NCBI RefSeq assembly: GCF_900091475.1
Contig: NZ_FMIB01000002.1
Span: 1,178,001 to 1,242,000, forward strand
DNA: 64,000 bases
Direction: 5' to 3'
Source: Micromonospora chersina
Lineage (GTDB): Bacteria > Actinomycetota > Actinomycetes > Mycobacteriales > Micromonosporaceae
Shown: in pieces, positions 8,962-17,361 of the stretch
How the letters are laid out: each line of letters opens with the position of its first letter
How positions within the stretch are numbered: the first letter of the stretch is position 1
Notes under the pieces: generated by a model
What the model was told of the DNA's origin: nothing
Databases searched by the model: none
Seen by the model: only the letters and a program-made list of their open reading frames with translations
Made by a program: the position numbers and the translations under genes

Positions 8962-10143
8962 ATGACGACGAGCAGGGCGGGCAAGCTGCTGCGAAGAGTC
9001 GGGGACCCGCAGCGGGCCACGTTCCTGGAACTCTTCTTCGACCTGGCGTTTGTCGTCGCGCTCGCTCAGCTCTCGCGCGGTCTGACCGAGGATCTCGGGT
9101 GGAGCGGGGCTTTCCGGACGCTGGTGCTGTTGTTGGCCATGTGGTGGGTCTGGTCCAGCACCGCGTGGATAACCGACCGGATGAACACGCAACAACCGGT
9201 GATCCAGGCGCTGGTCATCGCGACCATGGTCGGCAGCCTCGTGATGGCGGCCGCGCTGCCCGAGGCATTCGGCGACACGGGCCTGATCTTCGCGGGTACC
9301 TATGTGGCCATTCAGATCGGCCGCGGACTCGTTCTCGTGGTCGCCTTTCGTGGCCACGAGCTGCAACGCATCGGCGTGCGGGGGCTGTTCTGGTACGGCC
9401 TGTCGGCGCTGCCGTGGATCGCTGGAGCGCTCGTGCACGGTACGTGGCGTGGCGCGTTGTGGGCATTCGCGGTAATCCTTGACCACACGGCCGGCTCACG
9501 CGGCTTCCCCACTCCGGCGGCGGGCCGTACGCCCAGCCAAGACCTTGTGATCTCGGACGAGCACCTGTCCGAGCGCTACCGGCAGCTCTTCATCATCGCG
9601 CTCGGCGAGCTGATTCTGGTAACGGGGCTGGCGTTGGGCACCACCGGCTTCGCACCTGATAAAACCGCAGCCTTCGGAGTGTCGATGGCGACCACCGTGC
9701 TGCTGTGGCGGATCTACATATACCGCGCTGGGGAGGTTCTGGAGGGAGCGATTGCCGCGTCCGCCGAACCGGCACGCCTCGCCCGATTGGCGTCATACGC
9801 CCACCTGGTGATGGTGGCCGGCGTGGTCGTTGCCTCCGTCGGCGCCGAACTCGTTCTCGCCCATCCACTCGGGCACACCCCACCGGCCTGGATTGCCGTC
9901 ATCCTCGGCGGGCCCGCGCTGTACCTTGCCGGGCGCGCCCACTTCGAGTACGCCGTGTTCGGCCGCGTGTCCCGGTCTCGAGCGATCGGCGTGCTTGTCC
10001 TGGGCGCCCTGACACCGGCGATGCTCCCCCTACCGCCGGTCGTGGTCGCCACCGCCGCTGCCCTCGTCCTGACCGGGATCGCCATATCCGACGCAGCCCG
10101 CGCCCGCGGACGCCCGGCCGAGCCGCCGTCACCACCCGGCTAG
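8962..10143 (+). CDS. LtrA family membrane protein (LtrA-3)
   Basis: 393 residues. It begins MTTSRAGKLLRRV and has FLELFFDLAFVVAL from residue 21, then the usual array of hydrophobic helices. The mid motif is ERYRQLFIIALGELILVTG, with the family glutamate present. The N-terminal 15 residues, the start-codon leader and the C-terminal ending (EPPSPPG) are nearly the same as in LtrA-5 and LtrA-6 some 50 kb away, so these three form a recent subfamily. Unlike those copies it has no FUSC partner gene after it; a STAND ATPase gene follows. Ribosome binding site is weak. Confidence 0.9.
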   Translation: MTTSRAGKLLRRVGDPQRATFLELFFDLAFVVALAQLSRGLTEDLGWSGAFRTLVLLLAMWWVWSSTAWITDRMNTQQPVIQALVIATMVGSLVMAAALPEAFGDTGLIFAGTYVAIQIGRGLVLVVAFRGHELQRIGVRGLFWYGLSALPWIAGALVHGTWRGALWAFAVILDHTAGSRGFPTPAAGRTPSQDLVISDEHLSERYRQLFIIALGELILVTGLALGTTGFAPDKTAAFGVSMATTVLLWRIYIYRAGEVLEGAIAASAEPARLARLASYAHLVMVAGVVVASVGAELVLAHPLGHTPPAWIAVILGGPALYLAGRAHFEYAVFGRVSRSRAIGVLVLGALTPAMLPLPPVVVATAAALVLTGIAISDAARARGRPAEPPSPPG

Positions 10144-10378
10144 CCGGACGTGTCACCCACGTCCCGATACCGCCCGTGCCAGTTGCGGCACCCATACGGA
10201 GCCGAGCGACACCGGGGCTCCGGCAAACTCCGCGCGCAACCCCTGCCGCCGGATGTCGCACGGCCACGGCCCGAAGCGCGCTGACTGGCGCGGGATTTGC
10301 CGGAACCCGGCGGTAGCCCCGGGAACGAGCATTAGCGTGGGCCTGGACGGGGCTCACTTCCTCTGGCCGGTACCAGCC

Positions 10379-13300
10379 ATGTGGATCATGGGGGTGTCCA
10401 TGCGCGGGCCGAAACGTGGTCCGGTCTGGGCGGCCCAGTTGTGGATACGCCAGCGCCGGCGTAGGTGGCGTACGCGACGGGAACGGCACGCCGAGCGGAA
10501 CCGCCGCCGGCGCACGGACCAGCGGCCCGACCACGGAATGAGCTGGCGGCACCACCGCGGGCTGCGGTGGGGGATCGTCGCCACCGCCGCGGCGCTCGTG
10601 GTGTGGACCGTCTTCTCCCTGGTCCTGACGGTCCTCAACAGCGAGCCCGGTTTCCTGCGGATGTCGAAGTGGTGTGCGGGGGACCAGCCCAGGTCGTACT
10701 ACTGCGGACAGGTGGAGGGCTTCGTCAAGGGGCCACTCATCCTGGCGCTGGGGCTCGCGGTATTCCTGTTCTGGCGATACGTCCCAGTCCGTCGCTGGTA
10801 CGACCGCCACGCCCTGCGCAACCTTCGGATGGTGCTTCCCACCGCCGAATACGACAGCAGAGCGAGCCGCGTGGTGGGCCGGGACGAACTGTGCGAACTG
10901 ATGGTCCAGCGGCTCCGCGATGAGCAGCGCCGGCGGCCGCTGCTGCTGGTGGGCGGCATCGGCACTGGCAAGACCGCGACCCTCGTGCGCCTCGCGGAGA
11001 TGCTGTTGGCCAGCGACGTCGTGCCGGTCGGGATCGACCTGCGCACGGTCACCGACCCCGCGAAGCTGAACTTCCACCAGCTCGCCCTCGAACAGTTCCA
11101 GACGACCATCGACAGCCAGTTGCACGCCGCCGGCGAGGCCGACAAGGTGTGGCGGCGGCTGTGGCTGGAGAACCGGATCGTGGTGCTGGCCGACGGCCTG
11201 GAGGAGGTGCTCGCCGACTCCGGCCAGCCCGCCGACCGGGACAGCATGCTCCGCGAGGCGGTGCGCGGCGCTGTCCGCGAGCGGCTCCCCCTGGTCATCG
11301 CCTCACGGCCGGACGATCCGCTGCGCGGGTTGGACGCGCTGCTGCTGCAACTGGAGCCGCTCTCCACCGGTGCCGCGCTGGAGTACGTGCAGGCCCGCAG
11401 CCACCGCTCGGACGCCGGCCAGCAGTGGGACCGGATCACCGAGCTGGTCAAGGCCGCTGACGTCGCGGACTCACCGTTCTACCTGCGGGTCATCAGCCAG
11501 CTCCATGAAGTGGACCGGCTGGAGCGGGTCGGGCCGACGGATCAGGGCAGGTCTGCGCTGCGCTGGTGGTTGCTGGAGGAATGGTGGGCGGCGATCGTCG
11601 CCGGGGATCTGTACGAGGACTACGGCATGCCGCAGACCGAGCGGGCCGACGCGATGGAGGTGCTCTCCGCGCTCGCCTGCATCGGCCTGCGCGATAACCG
11701 ACTGTCCGTGCGTACGACCGATCTCGTGAGCGGCGACGGTGTGAAGGACGCTGGTCGGCGGTGGATACTGGCCGAGCTCCGGGCGCGGCTGCACAAGCTC
11801 AGTGCCGACAACCCGCAGGACCTCGGGCTCGCCGAGACCAGCGGGGAGGAGCTGAACCTCGTGGTGAAGCGGCAGGACGGGGTGCGTTTTCAGAGCGGGG
11901 TGGTCCAGGCGTACCTCGGCTCGCGCTACCTCACCGCCGCCCTCCGCGACAACGGCTTCCTGCAGCAGGCATTCACCGAAAACCACGGTCCCGGGCGGGA
12001 GCTGCTCGCCGCTCTTACCCTATACACGCGAAGCGCGGGCGCGTTCGAGCGGCTGGACGGGCGGCGCACGTCACCGGTGGCGCAAGGAACCCTGCTGAGG
12101 CTGCGCAACGCTCTCCGGCTGACGGTGGGACCGTCGGCGAGCGCCCGCGACACGAGGACCACCCGGGACCGGTCCATTGCTCTCGTCCACCGGCTCTGCG
12201 CCGCGGCGACCGGGACGCGCAACCGCACCCGGGCCCTGGAGCTGTTCGCGGCGGCGCTGGAGATGGACGCCGCCAGCGGGCACAGCGCGCACCAGAAACT
12301 GGCCGACGCGATTCTCGGTGCCTGGCCGAACTACCAGGGAGACGGCTCGGTCACCGACCGTCCGCTCGAGGACGCCAAGGTAGCCCTGGTGCACCGGTAC
12401 GGCGACGCCGCCCGGCAACTACGGGACCGGCCCTCGGCGTCCACCGGATCCTGGAAACGGCCCCCCACACCGCAGTACCGGCAGCTGTTCCAGATGATGG
12501 CGCACGAGACCTCGTACCTGCCCCGGCTGACCGCAGCCCGCCAGATCGCCAGCGGCGGCAGCGCCGCAGTCCGCGCATTGCGCAACCTGCTCGATCAGCC
12601 GCCAGAGGCAGCTGACACTCAGGGCCGGGAGCGCCTGGAGGAACTGCGCACCTGGCTCGCCGCGCCCCTGTTCCTCTTCGCCGACGCCGCACACGCCCCA
12701 GGCGAACCGGACTGGCAGGGCGTGGCCCGGGATACCCTGCGCCGCTGGGTGGACCGCTTGGCCTCCGACTTCCGGGAGGGCGCCCGCGTCTACGAGATCA
12801 CTCTGGCGCAGGGCTTCCGGATGGCGGCCAACTGCCGCACGTACCCGGCGCACCGCAGCGTGCTGATTGAGGAAGCCGAGAAGGCGCTGCGGCACTCCCG
12901 GTTCTGGTACTCCCACCTGGTGCTCATTCAGGCGCTCACCCTGCTCGCTCTCCCCCGCGACCCCAGCGAAGCGTTGCGCGAGCGGGGTCACGGCTCGGAC
13001 CCGCGCGGCCTGGTGGGTTTCTGGACCTCCATTGCCGGGGGCGGGCTCCGCGCCCCACAGCCCGGCAGCGGTACGGCCCACCCCCTAGTCCTCGAGGTCG
13101 CGGACCTGTGCGTCGAGGCGCTCATCGACCGCCACCCCGAGCGGCACTGCTGGCTGGACGAGCGGGAGATCGTCAGCCGTATTGGGTCGGTCAGCCCTCA
13201 GCCGGGCGTCCGCCGGCACCAGGCCTCCTGGCTGCCGCCGTGGCACGGCTGGGCCGTCCTGGAACCGCGGGCCCAACGGCTGCTGGCCGACGTGATGCTG

Positions 13301-13681
13301 CTGCTCAACCTCGCCGACCGGGGACGGGACAACGATCAGCGGGCGCGCCGGCTCACCCGCGCCAGTCGGGCCGAGCTGCCCCCGTGCCTCACCATCGACC
13401 GCACCGCCTTGCGGGTCAACCTGAGCCGTCGCCAAGCACACGACGTACAACCGGGCGCCACCTGCATCGACGACTGCCCGTTCCGGCTGTGCCCGCTGCC
13501 GCCGAAGGGAGACGAGTTGCCGTACCAGATGGACGAGGCCTTCTGCGCCCACCAAATCGACCTGGTCGGACGCTCGCTCCGGTCGCCCGGGCGGGCGGAC
13601 TGGCAGGCGGTCAACCGGCAGGATCTGCGGACGTTCTGGCGGGAGATGTCCGAGCGGATGGCGCCCGCCTGGCGGAAGTAG
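10379..13681 (+). CDS. Membrane-anchored STAND/NACHT-type ATPase
   Basis: About 1100 residues. A very basic N-terminus (RQRRRRWRTRRERHAERNRRRR) is followed by two transmembrane helices (about residues 62-82 and 115-135). The P-loop GGIGTGKT lies at residues 192-199, the Walker B strand RIVVLADGLEEV near 265, and a sensor-like strand LVIASRPDD near 305. The long remainder is helical and repeat-like, as in STAND regulators that sense a ligand and oligomerise. Near the C-terminus four cysteines (1029, 1033, 1038, 1056) could bind zinc or an Fe-S cluster. Such proteins are often defence or signalling switches, but no effector domain other than the membrane helices is recognised. The start is uncertain: ATG at 10379, 10388 or 10400, none with a strong ribosome binding site. 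Confidence 0.75.
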   Translation: MWIMGVSMRGPKRGPVWAAQLWIRQRRRRWRTRRERHAERNRRRRTDQRPDHGMSWRHHRGLRWGIVATAAALVVWTVFSLVLTVLNSEPGFLRMSKWCAGDQPRSYYCGQVEGFVKGPLILALGLAVFLFWRYVPVRRWYDRHALRNLRMVLPTAEYDSRASRVVGRDELCELMVQRLRDEQRRRPLLLVGGIGTGKTATLVRLAEMLLASDVVPVGIDLRTVTDPAKLNFHQLALEQFQTTIDSQLHAAGEADKVWRRLWLENRIVVLADGLEEVLADSGQPADRDSMLREAVRGAVRERLPLVIASRPDDPLRGLDALLLQLEPLSTGAALEYVQARSHRSDAGQQWDRITELVKAADVADSPFYLRVISQLHEVDRLERVGPTDQGRSALRWWLLEEWWAAIVAGDLYEDYGMPQTERADAMEVLSALACIGLRDNRLSVRTTDLVSGDGVKDAGRRWILAELRARLHKLSADNPQDLGLAETSGEELNLVVKRQDGVRFQSGVVQAYLGSRYLTAALRDNGFLQQAFTENHGPGRELLAALTLYTRSAGAFERLDGRRTSPVAQGTLLRLRNALRLTVGPSASARDTRTTRDRSIALVHRLCAAATGTRNRTRALELFAAALEMDAASGHSAHQKLADAILGAWPNYQGDGSVTDRPLEDAKVALVHRYGDAARQLRDRPSASTGSWKRPPTPQYRQLFQMMAHETSYLPRLTAARQIASGGSAAVRALRNLLDQPPEAADTQGRERLEELRTWLAAPLFLFADAAHAPGEPDWQGVARDTLRRWVDRLASDFREGARVYEITLAQGFRMAANCRTYPAHRSVLIEEAEKALRHSRFWYSHLVLIQALTLLALPRDPSEALRERGHGSDPRGLVGFWTSIAGGGLRAPQPGSGTAHPLVLEVADLCVEALIDRHPERHCWLDEREIVSRIGSVSPQPGVRRHQASWLPPWHGWAVLEPRAQRLLADVMLLLNLADRGRDNDQRARRLTRASRAELPPCLTIDRTALRVNLSRRQAHDVQPGATCIDDCPFRLCPLPPKGDELPYQMDEAFCAHQIDLVGRSLRSPGRADWQAVNRQDLRTFWREMSERMAPAWRK

Positions 13682-13997
13682 TCAGACCAGACTGCGGGCG
13701 GCGCGCTACTGCGCAGCCGGCGGCAGGAGCCGTTGCGGGAGTCGCCGCCATCACCGCCCGCCGGCTCGTGTTTGTCATAGCCCAGGTGCTCGGTCATCTC
13801 CGCTTCCAGGGCGGTCTCGAGCACCGTCTTGGTCAGACCGGACAGCAACCCGTCCGGGCCCACCAGGTCCACACCCTCGGCGCAAGGAGCAGGCGCCCGG
13901 AGGGAACTCAGGCCCATCTTGGGCGAAGCCGCATGGTCGCCGTCGGTCCCCGGCCTCCTGGAACACCCCCGGACCCACCGGATGTAGCCTCGACCCG
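13682..13997. other. 316-nt spacer with transposase remnant
   Basis: Apart from the IS256-type fragment annotated at 13720-13880, nothing is seen except the promoter of the acetyltransferase gene (TAGCCT at 13985-13990). Confidence 0.5.
13720..13880 (-). pseudogene. Remnant of an IS256/mutator-type transposase (N-terminal part)
   Basis: On the minus strand the frame reads EGVDLVGPDGLLSGLTKTVL, then LEAEMTEHLGYDKHEPAGG and DSRNGS. This is the well-known N-terminal block of IS256 family transposases (GLL..LTK.vLE.AL..EMt.HLGY, then N.RNG). The frame then runs into unrelated sequence and the catalytic DDE part is missing, so it is a decayed fragment. No terminal inverted repeats or target duplication are evident. 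Confidence 0.8.
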
Positions 13998-14495
13998 ATG
14001 AGTTGGCTACCTGACGATTTCGTCCACCCCGTCCACGTGCCGGTGCCCGACACCACGCTTCACCTGCGGCCGATCCGGGAAGCGGATAGCCCGCTCGACT
14101 ACCCCGCCGTGATGGGCTCCCGAGAGCGCCTGTGGGAAATCTTCGGTCCGGCCTGGGCCTGGCCGCCGGAGACGATGACCTATGAACAGAACCGCACCGA
14201 CCTGCGGCGGCACGAGAAGGAGATCGCCGCGCACCAGTCGTTCAACTACGCGTTGCTGGACGAGGAGGAAACCAGGATCCTCGGGTGCGTCTACATCGAC
14301 CCGCCCGAGCGCATCGGCTCCGACGGCGAGGTCTCCTGGTGGGTGGTGGACGACCTCGTCGGCGGCGAGCTGGAGCGCGCGTTCGACGCGCTGGTACCGC
14401 GGTGGATCGCAGCCGACTGGCCCTTCCAGCAGCCCCGCTATCTGGGTCGCGACATCACCTGGCAGGACTGGCTCGCGCTACCGCGCGCCTCGTGA
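13998..14495 (+). CDS. GNAT family N-acetyltransferase
   Basis: 165 residues. It begins with a beta-strand LHLRPIREADSPLDYPAVMGS typical of GNAT proteins. The central FNYALLDEEETRILGCVYIDPP and GEVSWWVVDDLVG strands are the usual GNAT core before the acetyl-CoA loop. The R/Q-x-x-G-x-A loop is degenerate, as in the actinobacterial subgroup with the 'W.FPGRDI.W..WL'-like ending seen here (QQPRYLGRDITWQDWLAL). Substrate unknown. A TAGCCT hexamer ends 7 nt before the ATG with no ribosome binding site, so a leaderless transcript is likely. It converges with the MerR gene. Confidence 0.8.
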   Translation: MSWLPDDFVHPVHVPVPDTTLHLRPIREADSPLDYPAVMGSRERLWEIFGPAWAWPPETMTYEQNRTDLRRHEKEIAAHQSFNYALLDEEETRILGCVYIDPPERIGSDGEVSWWVVDDLVGGELERAFDALVPRWIAADWPFQQPRYLGRDITWQDWLALPRAS

Positions 14496-14588
14496 CCCGG
14501 GGCGGGCGACGTCAGCGGCTCGGTCATCAGCGCGTGGTCGTTAGACCGGCGCCCAGATCGTGTCGTTACAGATCGCTCCCGACCGTGA

Positions 14589-14610
14589 ACCGACCCTGAT
14601 CCCGGTCGGT
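14589..14610. terminator. Stem-loop between convergent acetyltransferase and MerR genes
   Basis: ACCGACC (14589-14595) pairs with GGTCGGT (14604-14610) around an 8-nt loop. There is no T run, as is common for actinomycete terminators. Position between convergent genes supports a two-way terminator. Confidence 0.45.
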
Positions 14611-14689
14611 CAGGCGAGCGACCCACCGGCCGGGGGCGAATCCCCCACCATTGCTTGACCAGAAGCGGATACGGGCACGGCGTGACACC

Positions 14690-15460
14690 TCAGGGCCCGC
14701 GCCTCTCGATCCGGGTCCACCCGATCCAGCCACGCTCGGCAACGAGCTCCCGTAGCCGCGCGACGGCGGGGTGGGCAGCGTCGGCGAACGAGTCCATCAG
14801 ACGCACGAACGCCGCGTCGGGCGTGAACTCGTCCTGCTGGTCCAGCTCCCCGTTGGCCGCCGCCTGCTCGAAAAGCTCGCTCATCAGGTCGGCCGTCTCG
14901 CGCAGCAGTGCCTCGTCCTCCCAGTCGTCCGCGATCCGACCGATGAGCTGGTAGAGCCGGACGACCTTCGGGTTGGCCAGCTGCGCCACCTTCTCGACCA
15001 TGAGCGCGGGTATCACCTCCGGCCACCGCGCCGCCATGAGGATCCACGCGTCACGCTCCGCCTCGATGAGGGCCCCCGCCGCTCCGATGGCGCGTAGACG
15101 GTCGAGGTAGTCGAGCACCTCCGCGGGCACGGCCAGGGAGTCGCCGCCCCCGAGCCGGGCGATGCGCCGCCGGTGCTCCTGCAACTCGCGGATCTGCGTC
15201 CGCAACCGCCGGTCGATCTCGGTGGTCGCGGCGGCGAACGTCTCCGGGTCGGCGTCGAGGAGCTCGCTGACCCGGGCCAGCGGGACTCCCGCCTCGGCGA
15301 GGGTCCGGATCCGGATGAGTCGCACGACCGCGGCCGCGTCGTAGCTCCGGTAGCCGGAGGCGTCGCGCTCCGGCTCCCGGAGCAGCCCGATCTGGTGGTA
15401 GTGCCGCACCGCGCGGATGGTCACGCCGGCGTAGGAGGCCAGCTGGCCGATCGTCAGCAT
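14690..15460 (-). CDS. MerR family transcriptional regulator of the adjacent ABC transporter
   Basis: 256 residues. The N-terminal winged helix is LTIGQLASYAGVTIRAVRHYHQIGLLREPERDASGYRSYD, the standard MerR DNA-binding domain, followed by a dimerisation coiled coil (about 75-115). The C-terminal domain of about 140 residues resembles ligand-binding domains of TipA-like multidrug sensors. I chose the ATG at 15458-15460 because the domain starts there; another ATG lies five codons upstream. It is the third gene of a transcript with the ABC ATPase and permease, 30 nt after the permease stop, so it probably controls its own operon through the MerR-type site at 17103-17117. Its 3' end is duplicated at 6034-6237. 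Confidence 0.88.
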   Translation of the reverse strand: MLTIGQLASYAGVTIRAVRHYHQIGLLREPERDASGYRSYDAAAVVRLIRIRTLAEAGVPLARVSELLDADPETFAAATTEIDRRLRTQIRELQEHRRRIARLGGGDSLAVPAEVLDYLDRLRAIGAAGALIEAERDAWILMAARWPEVIPALMVEKVAQLANPKVVRLYQLIGRIADDWEDEALLRETADLMSELFEQAAANGELDQQDEFTPDAAFVRLMDSFADAAHPAVARLRELVAERGWIGWTRIERRGP

Positions 15461-15490
15461 GACCTCAGCCTGCATGACCAGGGCCCGTCG

Positions 15491-16252
15491 TCAACTGATC
15501 TTCCGGCGGTAGATGGTCATGGCAAAGCCGTAGGCGACGACGAGGAGGCCGGCACACCAGGCGAGGGCGATCCAGATGTCGCCACCGACGTGCTGCTGGG
15601 CGAACAGGTCGCGAAGCGTGTTGACGATGGACGTCACCGGTTGGTTCTCGGCGAAGGCGCGCACCGGGCCGGGCATGCTCTGCGTGGGTACGAAGGCGGA
15701 GCTGACGAACGGCAGGAAGATGAGCGGGTACGAGAACGCGCTCGCGCCGTCCACGGACTTCGCGGTCAGGCCCGGGATCACGGCGAGCCAGGTCAGGGCC
15801 AGCGTGAACAGCAGCACGATGCCAACGACCGCGAGCCAGGCCAGCGCGCCGGCCCCCGAGCGGAAGCCCATGAGCAGGGCGACCAGCACCACCACCACGA
15901 CCGAGATGAGGTTGGCGACCAGAGAGGTCAGCACGTGCGCCCACAGCACGGACGAGCGTGCGACAGGCATGGACTGGAACCGCTCGAAGATGCCGCTCTT
16001 CATGTCCAGGAACAGCCGGTACGCGGTGTAGGAGATGCCCGAGGCGATCGTGATGAGCAGGATGCCGGGCAGCAGGTAGTTCACGTACTTGTCCGACCCG
16101 GTCTGGATAGCGCCGCCGAACACGTAGACGAACAGCAGCATGAAGGCGATCGGCATGATCGCGGTCGTGATGATGGTGTCCGGGCTGCGGCTGATGTGCC
16201 GCAGGGACCGCCCCAGCAGGACGAGGGTGTCGCCGAAGAAGTGCCTGTTCAT
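15491..16252 (-). CDS. ABC-2 type transporter permease (drug efflux type)
   Basis: 253 residues with six hydrophobic helices and the ABC-2 permease framework: FFGDTLVLLGRSLRHISRSPDTI at the N-terminus, YVNYLLPGILL, FERFQSMPVARSSVLWAHVL and a C-terminal FAENQPVTSIVNTLRDLF. This matches DrrB-like partners of daunorubicin/multidrug exporters. The ATG at 16250-16252 overlaps the stop of the ATPase gene as ATGA, giving coupled translation. With the ATPase it should form an exporter in the cytoplasmic membrane. Substrate is not predictable. Confidence 0.9.
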   Translation of the reverse strand: MNRHFFGDTLVLLGRSLRHISRSPDTIITTAIMPIAFMLLFVYVFGGAIQTGSDKYVNYLLPGILLITIASGISYTAYRLFLDMKSGIFERFQSMPVARSSVLWAHVLTSLVANLISVVVVVLVALLMGFRSGAGALAWLAVVGIVLLFTLALTWLAVIPGLTAKSVDGASAFSYPLIFLPFVSSAFVPTQSMPGPVRAFAENQPVTSIVNTLRDLFAQQHVGGDIWIALAWCAGLLVVAYGFAMTIYRRKIS

Positions 16253-17085
16253 CGGGCTTCCTTGGTGGCTCGTGTGGTCGGGGTGGGGGCGCCTGCGGTG
16301 CTGTCGTCGCCGACGATGGCGAGGAAGACCTCCTCGAGGGTCGGCTGCTTCTCGACGTACTCGACTTTGGCGGGCGGGAGCAGTTGCTTGAGCTCGGGGA
16401 GGGTGCCGTTGGCGATGATGCGCCCCTGGTGCAGGACGGCGATCCGGTCGGCGAGCTGTTCGGCCTCGTCGAGGTACTGCGTGGTGAGCAGCACCGTCGT
16501 GCCCTGCCGGGCGAGTTCCCGGACGGCCTGCCACACCTCGAGGCGCGCCTGGGGGTCGAGCCCGGTCGTCGGCTCGTCGAGGAAGATCACTGGTGGGTTG
16601 CCGATGAGGCTCATCGCGATGTCGAGGCGGCGGCGCATGCCGCCCGAGTATGTCGACACCTTCCGCGCGGCGGCATCGGTCAACGCGAAGCGGGCCAGCA
16701 GGTCGTCCGCGATCCGGCCCGGGTCCCGCAGGTGCCGCAACCGGGCGACCAGCACCAGGTTCTCCCGCCCGCTGAGGATCTCGTCGACGGCCGCGAACTG
16801 CCCCGTCAGGCTGATCGACTCCCGCACTCTCGCCGCCTGCGTGACGACGTCGAAGCCGTTGACGCGGGCCGCCCCGGCGTCCGGCTTGAGCAGCGTGGAC
16901 AGGATCCGCACGACGGTCGTCTTGCCCGCCCCGTTGGAGCCGAGCAGGGCGAAGATGCTGCCCCGCGCCACGTCGAAGTCCACGCCGCGCAGGACGTGGA
17001 GCTCTTTGTACGACTTCTCCAGGCCCTGGACCTGGATCACAGGCACGTGGCCCTGCTCGGTTGTCGTCTGGATATTCATGGACAT
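16249..17085 (-). CDS. ABC transporter ATP-binding protein (DrrA-like)
   Basis: 278 residues. Walker A is GSNGAGKTT, the ABC signature YSGGMRRR, and Walker B VIFLDEPTTGLD, followed by the switch histidine region TTQYLDEAEQ. The C-terminal extension (GTLPELKQLLP... EYVEKQPTLEEVFL) is typical of DrrA-type antibiotic-export ATPases. Start codons ATG at 17083-17085 or 17077-17079 have no ribosome binding site. The MerR-type promoter just upstream would start transcription at about the first ATG, so the message is probably leaderless. First gene of the ATPase-permease-MerR operon. Confidence 0.92.
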   Translation of the reverse strand: MSMNIQTTTEQGHVPVIQVQGLEKSYKELHVLRGVDFDVARGSIFALLGSNGAGKTTVVRILSTLLKPDAGAARVNGFDVVTQAARVRESISLTGQFAAVDEILSGRENLVLVARLRHLRDPGRIADDLLARFALTDAAARKVSTYSGGMRRRLDIAMSLIGNPPVIFLDEPTTGLDPQARLEVWQAVRELARQGTTVLLTTQYLDEAEQLADRIAVLHQGRIIANGTLPELKQLLPPAKVEYVEKQPTLEEVFLAIVGDDSTAGAPTPTTRATKEAR

Positions 17086-17091
17086 GGCGCC

Positions 17092-17123
17092 AGCATGCGG
17101 GGTTGACGCTGCGTCAAGGTCAA
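17092..17123 (-). promoter_or_regulatory. MerR-type promoter of the ABC operon
   Basis: On the minus strand TTGACC (17118-17123) serves as -35 and CATGCT (17092-17097) as -10, with a 20-nt spacer, longer than normal as MerR activators require. The spacer contains the perfect dyad TTGACGC-T-GCGTCAA (17103-17117). Transcription would begin at about 17085, the first base of the ATPase start codon. Confidence 0.7.
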
Positions 17124-17361
17124 GCCCCAAAGCATGGCACGACGTCTGCTCAGATTCCGGGGATGGCGTCAGGCCTGATCCACCGCTCGCTCATCGGTGC
17201 GGCAGCACCTTCGGCACCGAGCGCCCCGGATCGGTCGTAGCGACCGGTTGGCGGCCGCTGGGGACGTCCAGTCATGGTTGGTTGATCGCGCCGGGCCGGC
17301 CTCGATGAGGCGGTTCCCAGGGTGCGCGAACGTCAGTAGGCGGGCCCTAAACTTGCGGCTC

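Noticed and set aside
9899..11125. 408-codon minus-strand frame
   Set aside because: Antisense to LtrA-3 and the STAND ATPase; composition is that of a shadow frame.
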